Shown one piece after another: positions 34,203-44,500 of a stretch of 64,000 bases of DNA; the first letter of the stretch is position 1; each line of letters opens with the position of its first letter. Made by a program: the position numbers and the translations under genes. This stretch comes from Candidatus Methanoplasma cognatum (GTDB lineage: Archaea; Thermoplasmatota; Thermoplasmata; Methanomassiliicoccales; Methanomethylophilaceae), in assembly GCA_009777615.1 (NCBI GenBank), contig WRLM01000001.1:310001-374000 (forward strand), written 5' to 3'. The notes below the pieces were generated by a model. That model was given only the letters and a program-made list of their open reading frames with translations. It was not told where the DNA came from and did not search any database.

Positions 34203-36380
34203 TCATTTTTTCTTTTTCGCGTCTTTCTTCCCGGCCGCAGGCTCGCTCAGCGTGCGGCTCAGTTCAAGCATCATTTTCATATCTTCGTCGTTGTGACCTA
34301 GATCTATGCATTTTTGGAAGTGTTCGACCGCCTCATCAGCCGCTCCGGAGAGGAGCAGGGAGGTCCCTATCGTGATATTCCAGGGGATGTCGTCCTTTCC
34401 TTCGTCCTCTGTTTCCCGAAGGAGCCGGACCGCCTCTTCTATATGGCCCAGACTGGTCAATGATGCAGCATATATGACCGTGAGTTCGAGACCCCGTTCA
34501 TCGGCCGGTACGGATTCTTCGATCGCTTCGATGATCACGCCGTATTCGTCATAGTCCTGCAGGAGGAGGAGTTCACTGCGCAGGTCCGCGCCGTCCCCGG
34601 TGCCCAGATAGATCGTTCCGCGGCCAGGTTCGAAGTTCCCTATGCAGAAAACGTGACCCAAGGGTTTCAGCGCGTCCATTGCCCTTTCCTCTATGAACTC
34701 CCACTCGTCGAAAAGCATCATGTCTATGTAGCCGCACATATCCCCGACGGCATATCCCAGGATGATCCCGATCTCGTCCCCGCTCCCCTTTCCGCCGAGG
34801 GCGTTCTCTTCCAAAGCCTTTGCTACAGCCTCGCATTCTTCCAGCAGAATGTCCCGATCCTCTTCTTTTGTCATGAAGAAGACGAACGCAGGCACCGCTC
34901 CGCACTTCACCGAGTTGAAGTAAGCGGTATGATCCTCATTGCGGTAGTCATATATCAGTTCCGGATAACAGGTGATGCCCTTTGAGATATCCGACCTAAG
35001 CTCCGGTAAGCCGGTCGGGTCGAGCTCATACTGGACGAACGATTCCGACGGTTCCTCCAGCACGCCCTTCTCCTTTGCGATCTCCTCTAACCTTTTCTCA
35101 AGTTCGGTCAGGGGGAACATATCGTCCGCCGGGGCGTCCGGACATCTTATGTCCGTTACGCATATGTGCGGCAGCAGGTCTCCTGTGATTTCGCACATAA
35201 TGGAATAAAGGATCGGATATTTCACGTCCTCATCAAGCGCGGCGAACTCCTTATCATGGAAACATACGGCGGTACCTTCACCCTCGCAGTCATCCTCCAG
35301 CGAGATCATGATCTCATCGGAACTTACCTTGCGGCCGGCCGCCTCAAGGACGTACGGTTCTCCCCCCGTACCCGGCGTATAGGGGTGGACCTTCCATTTG
35401 CCTTTGTACCTTTCCGGCATTTTGGATACCAGGTACGGAAGGAGATAGAACAGGCACTCGTTGCCTTTGACCTTGAAGGCCATCTCATTCTTCCCCACGA
35501 TACCGCAGACAAGGTCCCCGGAGATCAGCCCGGCCCCCTCGGCCAGAGAAGAAGTTATGTCATCGGCTTCGTACAGGGAACGGCCATCGTTCACCTTTGA
35601 GAGAGCCTCTTCGTTCTCCGAGAACCAGCCCCAGAACATCTTGACCCTTGTCGTGAACGGCGTCATATCGTCTATTGAGCCGGGCCCTCCGCAGATGCTC
35701 TCTCTGCCGATATCGATCACGCCGAGATCCTCGTCGGATTCAGCGGACTCCCAAAGTTCCAGGAAGGCTTCGAACCCGTTCTCTTCCAGGTAGTACATCT
35801 CATCGTCATAGATCGGCAGTATCTGGAGGAAGTTGATCCCCTTGCCGTCGGGGAGCCGGCATAAGATGGCGTCTTCGTCGAACAATGCGGGAGGTATGAG
35901 CACGGTGTGACTGAAAGCGACGTCGTCGGGAGCGGCCCCCCACAAGGGCATGGTCTGCCCCCACCAAAGCCAGATCTCCGGTTCAAAAGAAAGTCTGGCC
36001 GATATTTTCAGCCACTGGATCGGCCAATGCCACATCTCTTCCTCAGAGTCGACGTCCCAATCGGGCGGGAGGCATATCATGAATTCCGCCCGGTCGAGAT
36101 CGGCATCCGCCATCTCAGGAGGAACATCCATCCTGTGTGCGCCTGCCCCGATCGTAATTAAAGTGTAGAAGTTGCGTTCCGGCGTAGGGTCGATGATCGC
36201 AATGTCCACGCGGGCGCCGTTGGGGAAGGTCTCGCCGAAAGCGGTCCTGTATTTTCCGAACCTGTTCCCGATATGATCCCTGACCGCCGCGGCCTCATCA
36301 TCACCGTATGCATCGGGTGAACCTTTGCCCTTTCCCGCCTTATTTTGGGAGGGTTTCCCGCCGTTCTTCTTTTTTGCCAT
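34203..36380 (-). CDS. Large protein with suppressor-of-fused-like domain and TPR-like C-terminus
   Basis: A 725-residue protein with a basic, low-complexity N-terminal ~25 residues. Residues ~30-240 resemble a bacterial SUFU-like domain (TLITIGAGAHRMDVPPE, AEFMICLPPDWDVDSEEE, WHWPIQWLKISARL, HTVLIPPAL). The middle, strongly acidic ~400 residues are unassigned, and the C-terminal ~100 look like TPR helices (YAASLTSLGHIEEAVRLLRE, SLLLSGAADEAVEHFQKCI). Prokaryotic SUFU proteins occur in immunity and toxin-immunity settings, but no toxin partner is evident. No signal peptide, so probably cytosolic. Confidence 0.55.
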   Translation of the reverse strand: MAKKKNGGKPSQNKAGKGKGSPDAYGDDEAAAVRDHIGNRFGKYRTAFGETFPNGARVDIAIIDPTPERNFYTLITIGAGAHRMDVPPEMADADLDRAEFMICLPPDWDVDSEEEMWHWPIQWLKISARLSFEPEIWLWWGQTMPLWGAAPDDVAFSHTVLIPPALFDEDAILCRLPDGKGINFLQILPIYDDEMYYLEENGFEAFLELWESAESDEDLGVIDIGRESICGGPGSIDDMTPFTTRVKMFWGWFSENEEALSKVNDGRSLYEADDITSSLAEGAGLISGDLVCGIVGKNEMAFKVKGNECLFYLLPYLVSKMPERYKGKWKVHPYTPGTGGEPYVLEAAGRKVSSDEIMISLEDDCEGEGTAVCFHDKEFAALDEDVKYPILYSIMCEITGDLLPHICVTDIRCPDAPADDMFPLTELEKRLEEIAKEKGVLEEPSESFVQYELDPTGLPELRSDISKGITCYPELIYDYRNEDHTAYFNSVKCGAVPAFVFFMTKEEDRDILLEECEAVAKALEENALGGKGSGDEIGIILGYAVGDMCGYIDMMLFDEWEFIEERAMDALKPLGHVFCIGNFEPGRGTIYLGTGDGADLRSELLLLQDYDEYGVIIEAIEESVPADERGLELTVIYAASLTSLGHIEEAVRLLRETEDEGKDDIPWNITIGTSLLLSGAADEAVEHFQKCIDLGHNDEDMKMMLELSRTLSEPAAGKKDAKKKK

Positions 36381-36893
36381 GCAGTTACCACAGCGTTAAT
36401 GAATATATTAGAGGGAGCACACTCGCAAGCAAGGTAAGGATCTTAGGCGCCATTCGCTGAGCGCGCATATATAGGAATTCATCACCATTTGAGCAGACGC
36501 AAGTTCATATAGAGAAGGACCATCCCGAATGGTAAAGTCTCTGTTCTCAATAGCATTTCTATATATCTGGCTATGTGTATTGCCGTTCGCTCAGGCGTCC
36601 GACCCGGACCTCGGCAAAACCTCTGTTTTTTCTAAGAGATTGAGAATGCGCTTTTTTCCGCTGCGGCAAGCTCGGACAACAAGCTTCTATTGTTGACGAA
36701 TATAGATCGGGGTTTGCGCCGGCGCTCGCGCTCAAAAGAAGACAGCACACCATATATCCACATGCGAACACATTCCTCCTCTTTTCTTTCCAAAAAACCA
36801 AAAGTAAAGGCGTTTTTCTCTATTTGTACAAACGCTGCAGGGAATTTGACACTATATTCTATTTATAACTCAATACTTATACTTATATTGGGG
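36381..36893. other. Divergent intergenic region upstream of the nine-gene operon
   Basis: About 510 bases with no convincing gene. The reading frame of the next gene is open back to 36690, but that part is AT-rich and compositionally unlike the protein that follows. TATA-like sequences near 36860-36888 (TATTCTATTTATAAC, CTTATACTTATATTG) point to the operon promoter. Two related GC-rich words (GCCATTCGCTGAGCGCG near 36450 and GCCGTTCGCTCAGGCG near 36582) occur in the same orientation; meaning unknown. Confidence 0.4.
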
Positions 36894-39146
36894 TTGAAAA
36901 AGTTGTCTACAGGCAATGCGCAGTTGGATGCCTACTTTTCCGATTTGAAAACACTCGCCCAAGATGAAATCACGCGTTGGGTGAAAACATGGCCGCCGAT
37001 AACCTCGTCCAAGGCGAACCTGATAAAGGTCAGACAGATGGTGGCGGCAGCGGCGTTGAAAGTTGTGGACACCGCAAAATCGGCAGGGATCGACGTCCAC
37101 GACAACGTGAAAGCGCTGGCCAATAACACCACTGCTGAAAGTGCAACGGCAGCGGTGGAAGAGATATACAGTTTGATAAGCTCAGGCAAAATGAGCCAAG
37201 ATCAGTTGAAGGAACGCTTCGTGTTCGACATGGAGGACGTCTCGAAAAAACCTGCAACACCTGTCAAAGAGGCAACCCCAGCGTCGGCAGTAGCGGCCAA
37301 AACAGTCGAAGCCGCTGCAACACCTGTCAAAGAGGCAACCCCAGCGTCGGCAGTAGCGGCCAAAACAGTCGAAGCCGCTGCAACACCTGTCAAAGAGGCA
37401 ACCCCCGCACCAACCCCTGTTGCTCCGGCCAAAGAAGCAGCACCCGCACCGACGGTAGCAGCCAAAACAGTCGAAGCCGCTGCAACACCTGCCAAAGAGG
37501 CAACCCCAGCACCGACTCCTGTTACTCCGGCCAAAGAAGCAGCACCCGCACCGACGGTAGAAGCTAAAAAGGCCGCAACTGCAACTGCGGCCAGAGAAAA
37601 GGTGACAGCCACACGTGTGACGGCTGCGGAGGCAGCCAAAACAGCCGAAGCCGCTACAACACCTACCAAAGAAGCTACCGTACCTTTGGCAACAGCCAAA
37701 GCGGCTGAGACCGTTGCGCCGGCCAAAGAAGCTACCGTACCTTTGGCAACAGCCAAAGCGGCTGAGACCGTTGCGCCGGCCAAAGAAGCAGCAGCACCGA
37801 CGGCAGAAAAAACGGAAAAAATAGATGCAGCCACCGTAACCCCTATGGCTGCAACCGCTTCGGCAACCCCTGCGAGCGCAAGTGCAACCATTCCCGAAAA
37901 AGCTACTATGGCCACAGCGGTCCCGAACCCCGGGATAACGTTAAAACCGCCCGATGACCCGAAACCTCCCTCAGGGAATGCGAGCCCATGGGACACTCCC
38001 TCAACGGCCGTTGGGGACTTCTATGCAGATATAACAGACATACTCACCAGCCTCGGGCGGGGCCTGGCCAATGCCCAAAAAGAATTGGACATAGGCGCGA
38101 TACAGATGCAGAAAGCGATCCTGGAGGATGAAACGCTCTCAGGCTATGGGCTTTCCGCCAACTGGTTTGTGATGCCCGAAGCGGAGTTCAACATGAGGAT
38201 GGAACTCGGCGTGTCCGAAGAAGAGAAGATCGAAGGCACCGTATCTGGGAAAGCCCAGACGCGCGGTGTAAAGATGATGGCCGCACTCTCCAATGCAAAA
38301 TACAACAGTTTATACGAATCAGAAAGCAAACAGGAAAGCTCGCTGAGGGTAAGATTCGTACCTGTCCCCATGCCCACGGTCGTAAAGATACCGAATGTCG
38401 TCGGAAGTCCGGTAGCATCCGCCAGAGCTGCTCTGGCAGGAGCCTCCGTCAACGCGATGTTCATAAGCGAAAAGGGAGAGGCATGGACTGCTGACAGCGG
38501 CAAAGTGGCGCTTCAGTCCATACCGGGAGGGGAAGTGATGCTGGCCGAAAAGGTACTCGTCGTAACGGTGAACACGACGGGTGTACCGCCCGCTTCACCA
38601 AAGCCAAGTACGCCTGCACCAAGTACGCCTGCACCAAGTACGCCTGCACCAAGTACGCCTGCACCAAGTACGCCTGCACCCAGCACACCTTCAACCCCGC
38701 CTGCGTCACCTGCACCAAGTACGCCGGCACCCAGCACACCTTCAACCCCACCCGCACCACCGACACCAAGCACTCCTCCGGCGTCGACCATCAATATGGA
38801 CGACGTAGATCCGAAGTTGCGGGCTCCGCTTACGGATCTGATCAGCGCCGGCAAGGATGAGCTTACGCGCTGGGTTAAAACGTGGCCGCCGATAAACTCG
38901 TCCAAAGCGAATCTGATAAAGGTCAGACAGATGACGGGGGCAGCGGCGGCAAAGTTCGTGAGCGCAGCCGATTCGATAAAAGCAGAGATCTCCGACTACG
39001 TAAGAGAGGTCGCTGGCCAAAGCGATCCGGATAAAGCCAAAGCGGTGGTGGAAGGTATTTACGATCAAATAAACAAGGGCAAATTGAGCAAAGAACAGCT
39101 TGAAGCGCTCTTTGTATTCTATGTGCCGGGAGGCACAGGGAAGTAA
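36894..39146 (+). CDS. PASTA-containing multidomain protein with duplicated terminal module; operon gene 1
   Basis: I do not recognise a known family for the whole protein. From a likely TTG at 36894 (the frame is open from 36690) it has ~750 residues. It holds a ~100-residue helical module (RWVKTWPPITSSKANLIKVR), a long Ala/Pro/Lys repeat region (units like TPVKEATPASAVAAKTVEAA), a ~130-residue beta-rich module (DFYADITDILTSLGRGLANA to SSLRVRFVPVPMP), a PASTA domain (VVKIPNVVGSPVASARAAL to SIPGGEVMLAEKVLVVTV), an STPAP repeat linker, and a second copy of the helical module (RWVKTWPPINSSKANLIKVR). The beta-rich module loosely recalls DUF2589-type proteins. No clear signal peptide. Confidence 0.6.
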   Translation: MKKLSTGNAQLDAYFSDLKTLAQDEITRWVKTWPPITSSKANLIKVRQMVAAAALKVVDTAKSAGIDVHDNVKALANNTTAESATAAVEEIYSLISSGKMSQDQLKERFVFDMEDVSKKPATPVKEATPASAVAAKTVEAAATPVKEATPASAVAAKTVEAAATPVKEATPAPTPVAPAKEAAPAPTVAAKTVEAAATPAKEATPAPTPVTPAKEAAPAPTVEAKKAATATAAREKVTATRVTAAEAAKTAEAATTPTKEATVPLATAKAAETVAPAKEATVPLATAKAAETVAPAKEAAAPTAEKTEKIDAATVTPMAATASATPASASATIPEKATMATAVPNPGITLKPPDDPKPPSGNASPWDTPSTAVGDFYADITDILTSLGRGLANAQKELDIGAIQMQKAILEDETLSGYGLSANWFVMPEAEFNMRMELGVSEEEKIEGTVSGKAQTRGVKMMAALSNAKYNSLYESESKQESSLRVRFVPVPMPTVVKIPNVVGSPVASARAALAGASVNAMFISEKGEAWTADSGKVALQSIPGGEVMLAEKVLVVTVNTTGVPPASPKPSTPAPSTPAPSTPAPSTPAPSTPAPSTPSTPPASPAPSTPAPSTPSTPPAPPTPSTPPASTINMDDVDPKLRAPLTDLISAGKDELTRWVKTWPPINSSKANLIKVRQMTGAAAAKFVSAADSIKAEISDYVREVAGQSDPDKAKAVVEGIYDQINKGKLSKEQLEALFVFYVPGGTGK

Positions 39147-39151
39147 GCGAC

Positions 39152-39796
39152 ATGACCCCAGATAATCTGGTAACCCCGGATAATTCCATCGGAGAGTTCT
39201 ACTCGGACATTGAAAGTGTACTGACCAGCATCGGGGAAGGGCTGGCAAGTGCCCAGAGGGTGCTGGACATAGGCGCGATGGAGACACAGAAGAAGATCTG
39301 GGAGGACGACACGCTTTCAGGGTACGGTCTGACGGCCACTTGGTACGCCATGCCTGAAGCGGAATTCACGATAAAAATGGAGATCAGCACGTCCACGGAG
39401 GAGACGGTCGAATTCGACGCCAGCGGCAAAGCTACAAGGGTCCCGAGGACCAGGATCAAGGCCGCAATGTCAAATGCGAAATATAACAGCCTTTACAAGA
39501 CGGACACCGTGCAGGAGAGCACGCTGAGGGTAAGATTCGTCCCGGTGCCTATGCCGGAAAGGCTCCAGGTACCGAATGTTGTCGGACTTGATCTGGAGTC
39601 CGCAAGGGCGGCTTTGGGCGAAGCCTCCGTCAATGCATTTTTCACTGACAAGAGCGGAGAGGTATGGACAGCCGGTGATGGCATGGTGATCGCCCAGTCA
39701 ATACCCGGAGGGGAGCTGATCACTGTCGAAAGGATGATCACAGCGATCGTCCGGGATAAAACGGCGGCGGAGAAGGCCGCAGGAGTCCATAAATGA
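39152..39796 (+). CDS. Beta-rich module plus PASTA protein; operon gene 2
   Basis: A 214-residue paralog of the middle of the preceding protein: EFYSDIESVLTSIGEGLASA, MSNAKYNSLYKTDTVQEST, LRVRFVPVPMP, then one PASTA domain (RLQVPNVVGLDLESARAAL to SIPGGELITVERMITAIV). It begins 5 bases after gene 1, so it is translated from the same message. PASTA domains usually bind peptidoglycan or serve as interaction modules; archaea of this group lack murein, so a protein-binding role is more likely (inference). Confidence 0.6.
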   Translation: MTPDNLVTPDNSIGEFYSDIESVLTSIGEGLASAQRVLDIGAMETQKKIWEDDTLSGYGLTATWYAMPEAEFTIKMEISTSTEETVEFDASGKATRVPRTRIKAAMSNAKYNSLYKTDTVQESTLRVRFVPVPMPERLQVPNVVGLDLESARAALGEASVNAFFTDKSGEVWTAGDGMVIAQSIPGGELITVERMITAIVRDKTAAEKAAGVHK

Positions 39797-39826
39797 GACT
39801 AATCAAAGGCAAAGGAGAGAAATGAT

Positions 39827-40255
39827 ATGGCAGTAACGCTCGACGAGCTAGAGGAAAGGGTAAGCACATTGGAAAAAGAGAATGCCGAGCTGAAAGCAGC
39901 GGTAAGTACGCTGTCGAAGAACGCCGCTCAAACAGTAGCACAGCCGAGGAGCCTCAGCCCCAACGGCACCGCAGCGGCAGCGTCCATTACGGGCGATTCT
40001 GTCGCAGATGTTCTCGGAGGGTTCATCACTAATTTCAATTCAAAGGCGGACACGGGCAAATCTCCCATCGGCTATATGATGAGCGAAGTGGAGGTGGATC
40101 TCAAGACTGTGGTGGTGACTAAAGCTGACGGGCAGCTCGCGCTCGAACCAGCCGACGTCAACACACCCGCACAGGCAGTGACCCCGCTGAAGCTGTCGGT
40201 GAAGGCGGTGCCCCGCGCGACAGCCGTAACCCGACCAACCCCAACCACCAGATAA
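39827..40255 (+). CDS. Short coiled-coil protein; operon gene 3
   Basis: A 142-residue protein. Residues ~5-35 form an evident coiled coil (LDELEERVSTLEKENAELKA), suitable for oligomerisation. The rest is a small beta-rich segment (GDSVADVLGGFITNFNS, YMMSEVEVDLKTVVV, PLKLSVKAVP), comparable in layout to the beta-rich modules of its neighbours. A good AAAGGAGA ribosome-binding site precedes the ATG. No known family recognised. Confidence 0.55.
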   Translation: MAVTLDELEERVSTLEKENAELKAAVSTLSKNAAQTVAQPRSLSPNGTAAAASITGDSVADVLGGFITNFNSKADTGKSPIGYMMSEVEVDLKTVVVTKADGQLALEPADVNTPAQAVTPLKLSVKAVPRATAVTRPTPTTR

Positions 40256-40310
40256 GTAAAGAGAAAGAAAAAAAGGAGAAAAAAAGAAGAAAGAGAAGGA
40301 GAAATAAAAA

Positions 40311-40889
40311 ATGACAGATATAGGAAAAGAATTGTTGAACGTGCCCTTTCCGGAGATGGTGGTCAAACTGGCGTCTGCGATAGCGGAAGGACAAATGGCG
40401 ATGGACAAAGTCTGCTGCGACATAGCAAAGATGATGGGCGACTCGAAGAAAGTGAGCATCGAGCTGCCCGATCTGACCAAAGACGACAACTCCGTGATCA
40501 AGACGTCGCTGATAGGGGCGGGCTTCCAGCCGACCTTCTACCAATTCACGGACACCATCATCGAAGTGAAGATGGCAATGACGATGGCCACCAGCACGCA
40601 AGCGTCCGTATCCACGACCGCCAAGGGAGGATTCGGTTGTTTCTCCGCGTCGGTGAACGCTTCGTATACGGGCAAGTACTCCTTTGAGGCCAGCGGATCG
40701 AGCCTCATCAGGACGAGGATCACCCCTGTTCCCCCAAGCACGTTTGTCCAAAAACTGCTTGAGATAAAGGGGCAGATGATACAGCTGGAATACCAGCTCA
40801 AGATAAAAGAGGCCGAAATAAAGATGCAGGCCGAAACGGATAAGATAGCCAAAGAGGCGGAGAAAGCAGCAGAAGAGAGTTCGAGTTAA
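40311..40889 (+). CDS. Small beta-rich paralog A; operon gene 4
   Basis: A 192-residue protein paired with the next gene. Both share the order IGKELLNVPFPEM / SAIAEGQ / IGAGFQPTFYQFTD / IIEVKMAM, a variable strand region, a line like SSLIRTRITPVPPS, and a C-terminal charged helix (KIKEAEIKMQAETDKIAKEA). The layout resembles DUF2589-type proteins, a family of unknown function, but I am not certain. No signal peptide or transmembrane segment. Confidence 0.55.
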   Translation: MTDIGKELLNVPFPEMVVKLASAIAEGQMAMDKVCCDIAKMMGDSKKVSIELPDLTKDDNSVIKTSLIGAGFQPTFYQFTDTIIEVKMAMTMATSTQASVSTTAKGGFGCFSASVNASYTGKYSFEASGSSLIRTRITPVPPSTFVQKLLEIKGQMIQLEYQLKIKEAEIKMQAETDKIAKEAEKAAEESSS

Positions 40890-40897
40890 TGAGGTGA

Positions 40898-41515
40898 ATG
40901 AAAATGGGAATAGGACAAGAGATATTGAATGTACCCTTCGGGGAGATGGTTTATCAGGTTGCGTCAGCGATCGCTAAATCACAAGCGGAATTAGACTCGT
41001 CGTCGGTCGAGATACTGTCGATGATGGGAGACAAGAAGAATTACCCGGTGTCCTTGCCGGCATTGGATCTGGCAGGCAATGAGACCGAGATCGAGACTTC
41101 AATGATAGGAGCGGGATTCCAGCCGGCTTTCTATCAGTTCACGGATGCGATAATAGAGGTCAAAATGGCGATCTCAATGACACGCGAGACCGAAGCCTCG
41201 ACCGACTATAAGAGCGAGACCAAATCCACCAGCGAAAGCAACAAGAAAGCGACATGGTACAACAGGAACAGCACCAACTCGTCGACCGTCAGGACAACCA
41301 CCGTGAACGCCAACTATACTAACAGGTACAGCTTCAACGAGGAAGCATCAAGCACGCTCCGCGTCCGTCTGGTGCCGCTGCCTCCGAACCCGATCATACA
41401 GCGTCTCATCGACCTCAGGGCACAGAGGGAGCAGTATAAGTTCGAAGTACAAATGAAGAGCATGGAAGAAGCGGCGAAGAAGGAACTGGAGAATCAATCA
41501 TCATCTTCTTACTGA
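40898..41515 (+). CDS. Small beta-rich paralog B; operon gene 5
   Basis: A 205-residue paralog of the preceding gene (IGQEILNVPFGEMVYQVASA, SMIGAGFQPAFYQFTDAIIEV, STLRVRLVPLPPNP) with a charged C-terminal helix (FEVQMKSMEEAAKKELE). The gene starts 9 bases after the previous stop, so co-expression is likely; the two may form a hetero-oligomer. The Ser/Thr/Asn-rich middle (TKSTSESNKKATWYNRNST) replaces a Gly/Ser strand region of paralog A. Confidence 0.55.
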   Translation: MKMGIGQEILNVPFGEMVYQVASAIAKSQAELDSSSVEILSMMGDKKNYPVSLPALDLAGNETEIETSMIGAGFQPAFYQFTDAIIEVKMAISMTRETEASTDYKSETKSTSESNKKATWYNRNSTNSSTVRTTTVNANYTNRYSFNEEASSTLRVRLVPLPPNPIIQRLIDLRAQREQYKFEVQMKSMEEAAKKELENQSSSSY

Positions 41516-41576
41516 TCACGAATGTGAACATCGGGTCAGAGAGCATGCATGTTTCGGGCGGGTGTGAGATGGTATA

Positions 41577-44500
41577 ATGAAATTGCTCACGCACGCCTAT
41601 CTCGCCAACATCATCATCGGTGAGCTGGAGAAAACAGGCAAGCTCAAGATACCCGACGTGAAAGGAAGCTATTCCTCAGGCAGCCTGAGGGAGCCGCTTT
41701 CAAAGGAAGATAAGGAAGAGGAGTCCAAAGCCTCGAAAGAGGAGACGAAGTCCTCCGGAGGGGGAGTATCCGAAAAGACCGAGGACAAGAAAGTAAAATC
41801 TTCGGAGGAAAGCGGATCAAAGGCCTCGGAGGAAAGCAAGACCGAAAAGGCCGAGGACAAGACAGCTAAGTCCGCTGAGGAAAGCAAGACCGAAAAGGCC
41901 GAGGACAAGACAGCTAAGTCCGCTGAGGAAAGCAAGACCGAAAAGGCCGAGGACAAGACAGCTAAGTCCGCTGAGGAAAGCAAGACTGAAAAGGCCGAGG
42001 ACAAAGACTCAAAGTCTTCCAGAGAGAGCGGGCCGAAGTCTCAGAAAAAAGAAGAGCCGCCGCTCTTTTTCCCCCTGAAGGGCGGCGAATATACCCCTCC
42101 CGATGAGGTAAAGAACCTTATTCTGAACAAAAAGGAGTTCTTCAGAGGCGGCGTTGTATACGGGACGCTGCTTCCCGACATCACTTTCAGCATGTCTGTC
42201 ATCCGCCCCTCGGATTCCGGCATATGGCTTGAATATCTTTTCGAGCGCCTCAAGACCATCCCGAAAGGAGAGGAACGGAACGAGGCATACGCCTTCGTGC
42301 TGGGAGTGATGGTCAATTTTACTGCGGACATGTTCCTCCGCGCTTACGTGAGCGAATATGCCGGGGGGTGGTTCGACTCCTACACGGGGGACAGAGGCAA
42401 GAAGCATCTTCTAATAGACGAGTACGTGGAGAGGAAGATATCGATATACTTCACAGACGACGACAAGAAGATATCGGTCCCGTCGAAGTTCGTGGCATTG
42501 TGCTTCGCCGACGGCCAGGGGATCGAAGACCAGATAAGGAACATAAAAGATAAGAAACGGTCGGAGAAGGTCCTCGCCGTCTATAACGGAGCATCTTTGG
42601 CGCAGACGCGCGCCCAATCCTCCGGCGCGAGCGTCATTGTTGCCGACGGATACAGAGCGGCGTCCAATGTACTCTCTTATCCGGAGGACATAGCGAAAAA
42701 GCAGGCCGAGATGGTAGAATGGGTCAAGACGTGGGAGAAACTGGCGCAGGATATTCTGAATGGCGAGTCTGCCGCCGAATGCATACCGGCCGACAACGTC
42801 TGGCTTAACGACGAGACCCTTAAAAAGCTGATTGTGGCGGTCTACGGGCCGAGGAGGATCGAGAGCAAGATCGAGTCAGACCTCGAGGAGGCCTTCAAGA
42901 AGAAAGAAGGCGAAGAGGATGAGGAGCCCGCCGAATACAAGATATACGAAAGGATCAGCGCGGACCTCAAGGGATTCGGCGAAGAGAAGGACTATCCCCT
43001 GGGCGAAGAAGGAAAGGAATTCAAAGCGTTCTCCCTCGCTCTCGTCGCGTCCAAATTCTGCCTGTTCGGCTACAAAGAGCTGAACAAATACATCAACAGA
43101 GCGGAGTTCGCCGAGGATAAATGCACTTATGTGCTCCGCAAAGTGAAGCTGGCCGTGACATCGGACGCCAAGCTCATAGACTCTTTTCCCGACGGTAGGA
43201 CCCTGTGCGGCCTTGAGATATCCACCAAGACCAGGACCGCGGCGTACACCACATTGTTGTCCGGGGATTTCGCAAAGACCGGGCAGGCGGTGATCGAGCT
43301 CCCCATACCCATACCTTATGAGGATATCACGCGCTTCACGCTGTTCAACACAAGCGCCTTCGAGTGGAAGATCTCAGGCTTTGAAATAAAGGACGAAGAG
43401 GCCGGGAAGGTCCTCGGGAAATATGATGCGAAGAAGGCTGAGGAAGAGGTTAAGAAAGAAGAAGAGGAAAAAAAGAAGGCTGAAGAACAGGAAAAGAAGA
43501 AGGCCGAAGCACTAGGATCAGTTGCTCAGACATCCAAGACCGAGAAGAAAAAAGACGAAACGCTGTCCGAGGAAGAGAAGATCGAGGCGCAGATCCGCGA
43601 AAAGCTCGAAGCGGAGAAAAAAGCAAGCGAAGCACTGGCGAAAAAATTGGAGGGATGTTCCCTCGTCGTGTCCGGTACGGACCATGGCGCGGACATCGAT
43701 GCGGCCGTGGTGGCGGAGATAACCAAAGGGACGAAAGATCCGCTGACGATAGAAATACCTCACCGGCTGATGTCATGGCTGTACAGCATCGATGGTAAGG
43801 ACTCCACAGAAAAACCGATACCGGAAAAGAAACCCTGGGAGTATGATGAGTACGTCATATACCGTATTCTTACGGCCGGGTTCAGGCCGACCCTGCTTGA
43901 TGAGATATTGTCAGAAAAATACGATGACGCAAAAAAAGAACCGGAAAAACCATCGGTGAAACCTTCCGAAGAAAAACCGAAGGAAAAGAAGAAGGCCGAT
44001 CTTTCCGACATCTTCGACGTGGCAGAGACGCCGGAAGGGAACATGATGAACGTCACCTTCGAGGACGCGTACGTCCGAATGAGGGACAGGATACTTCCGA
44101 AGATCAAAGACGCAGTCCCCAAAGAACTCGCTGAAAGCACGGACCGCGTAATGAGTGCGGTCGACGACATTATGAGCAAGATCCTGGTCGAAGCAAAGGA
44201 CCTCATGAACAAGACGATGGAGAAGGACGACTCGGAGAAATCCAAGAAAGATGAAATGGACGAGTCCAAAGGCAAGGACCCCAACGCTGACGCCATGAAA
44301 AAGGACGACTCGGAGAAATCCAAGAAAGATGAAATGGACGAGTCCAAAGGCAAGGACCCCAACGCTGACGCCATGAAAAAGGACGACTCGGAGAAATCCA
44401 AGAAAGATGAAATGGACGAGTCCAAAGGCAAGGACCCCAACGCTGACGCCATGGAGAAGGACGACTCAGAGGAGCCTAAGAAAGAGAGTCTCTTTGATAA

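Noticed and set aside
36690-36893. N-terminal extension of operon gene 1 with a hydrophobic stretch
   Set aside because: The hydrophobic text comes from AT-rich promoter-like DNA; the conserved module starts only after 36900, so this is probably untranslated.
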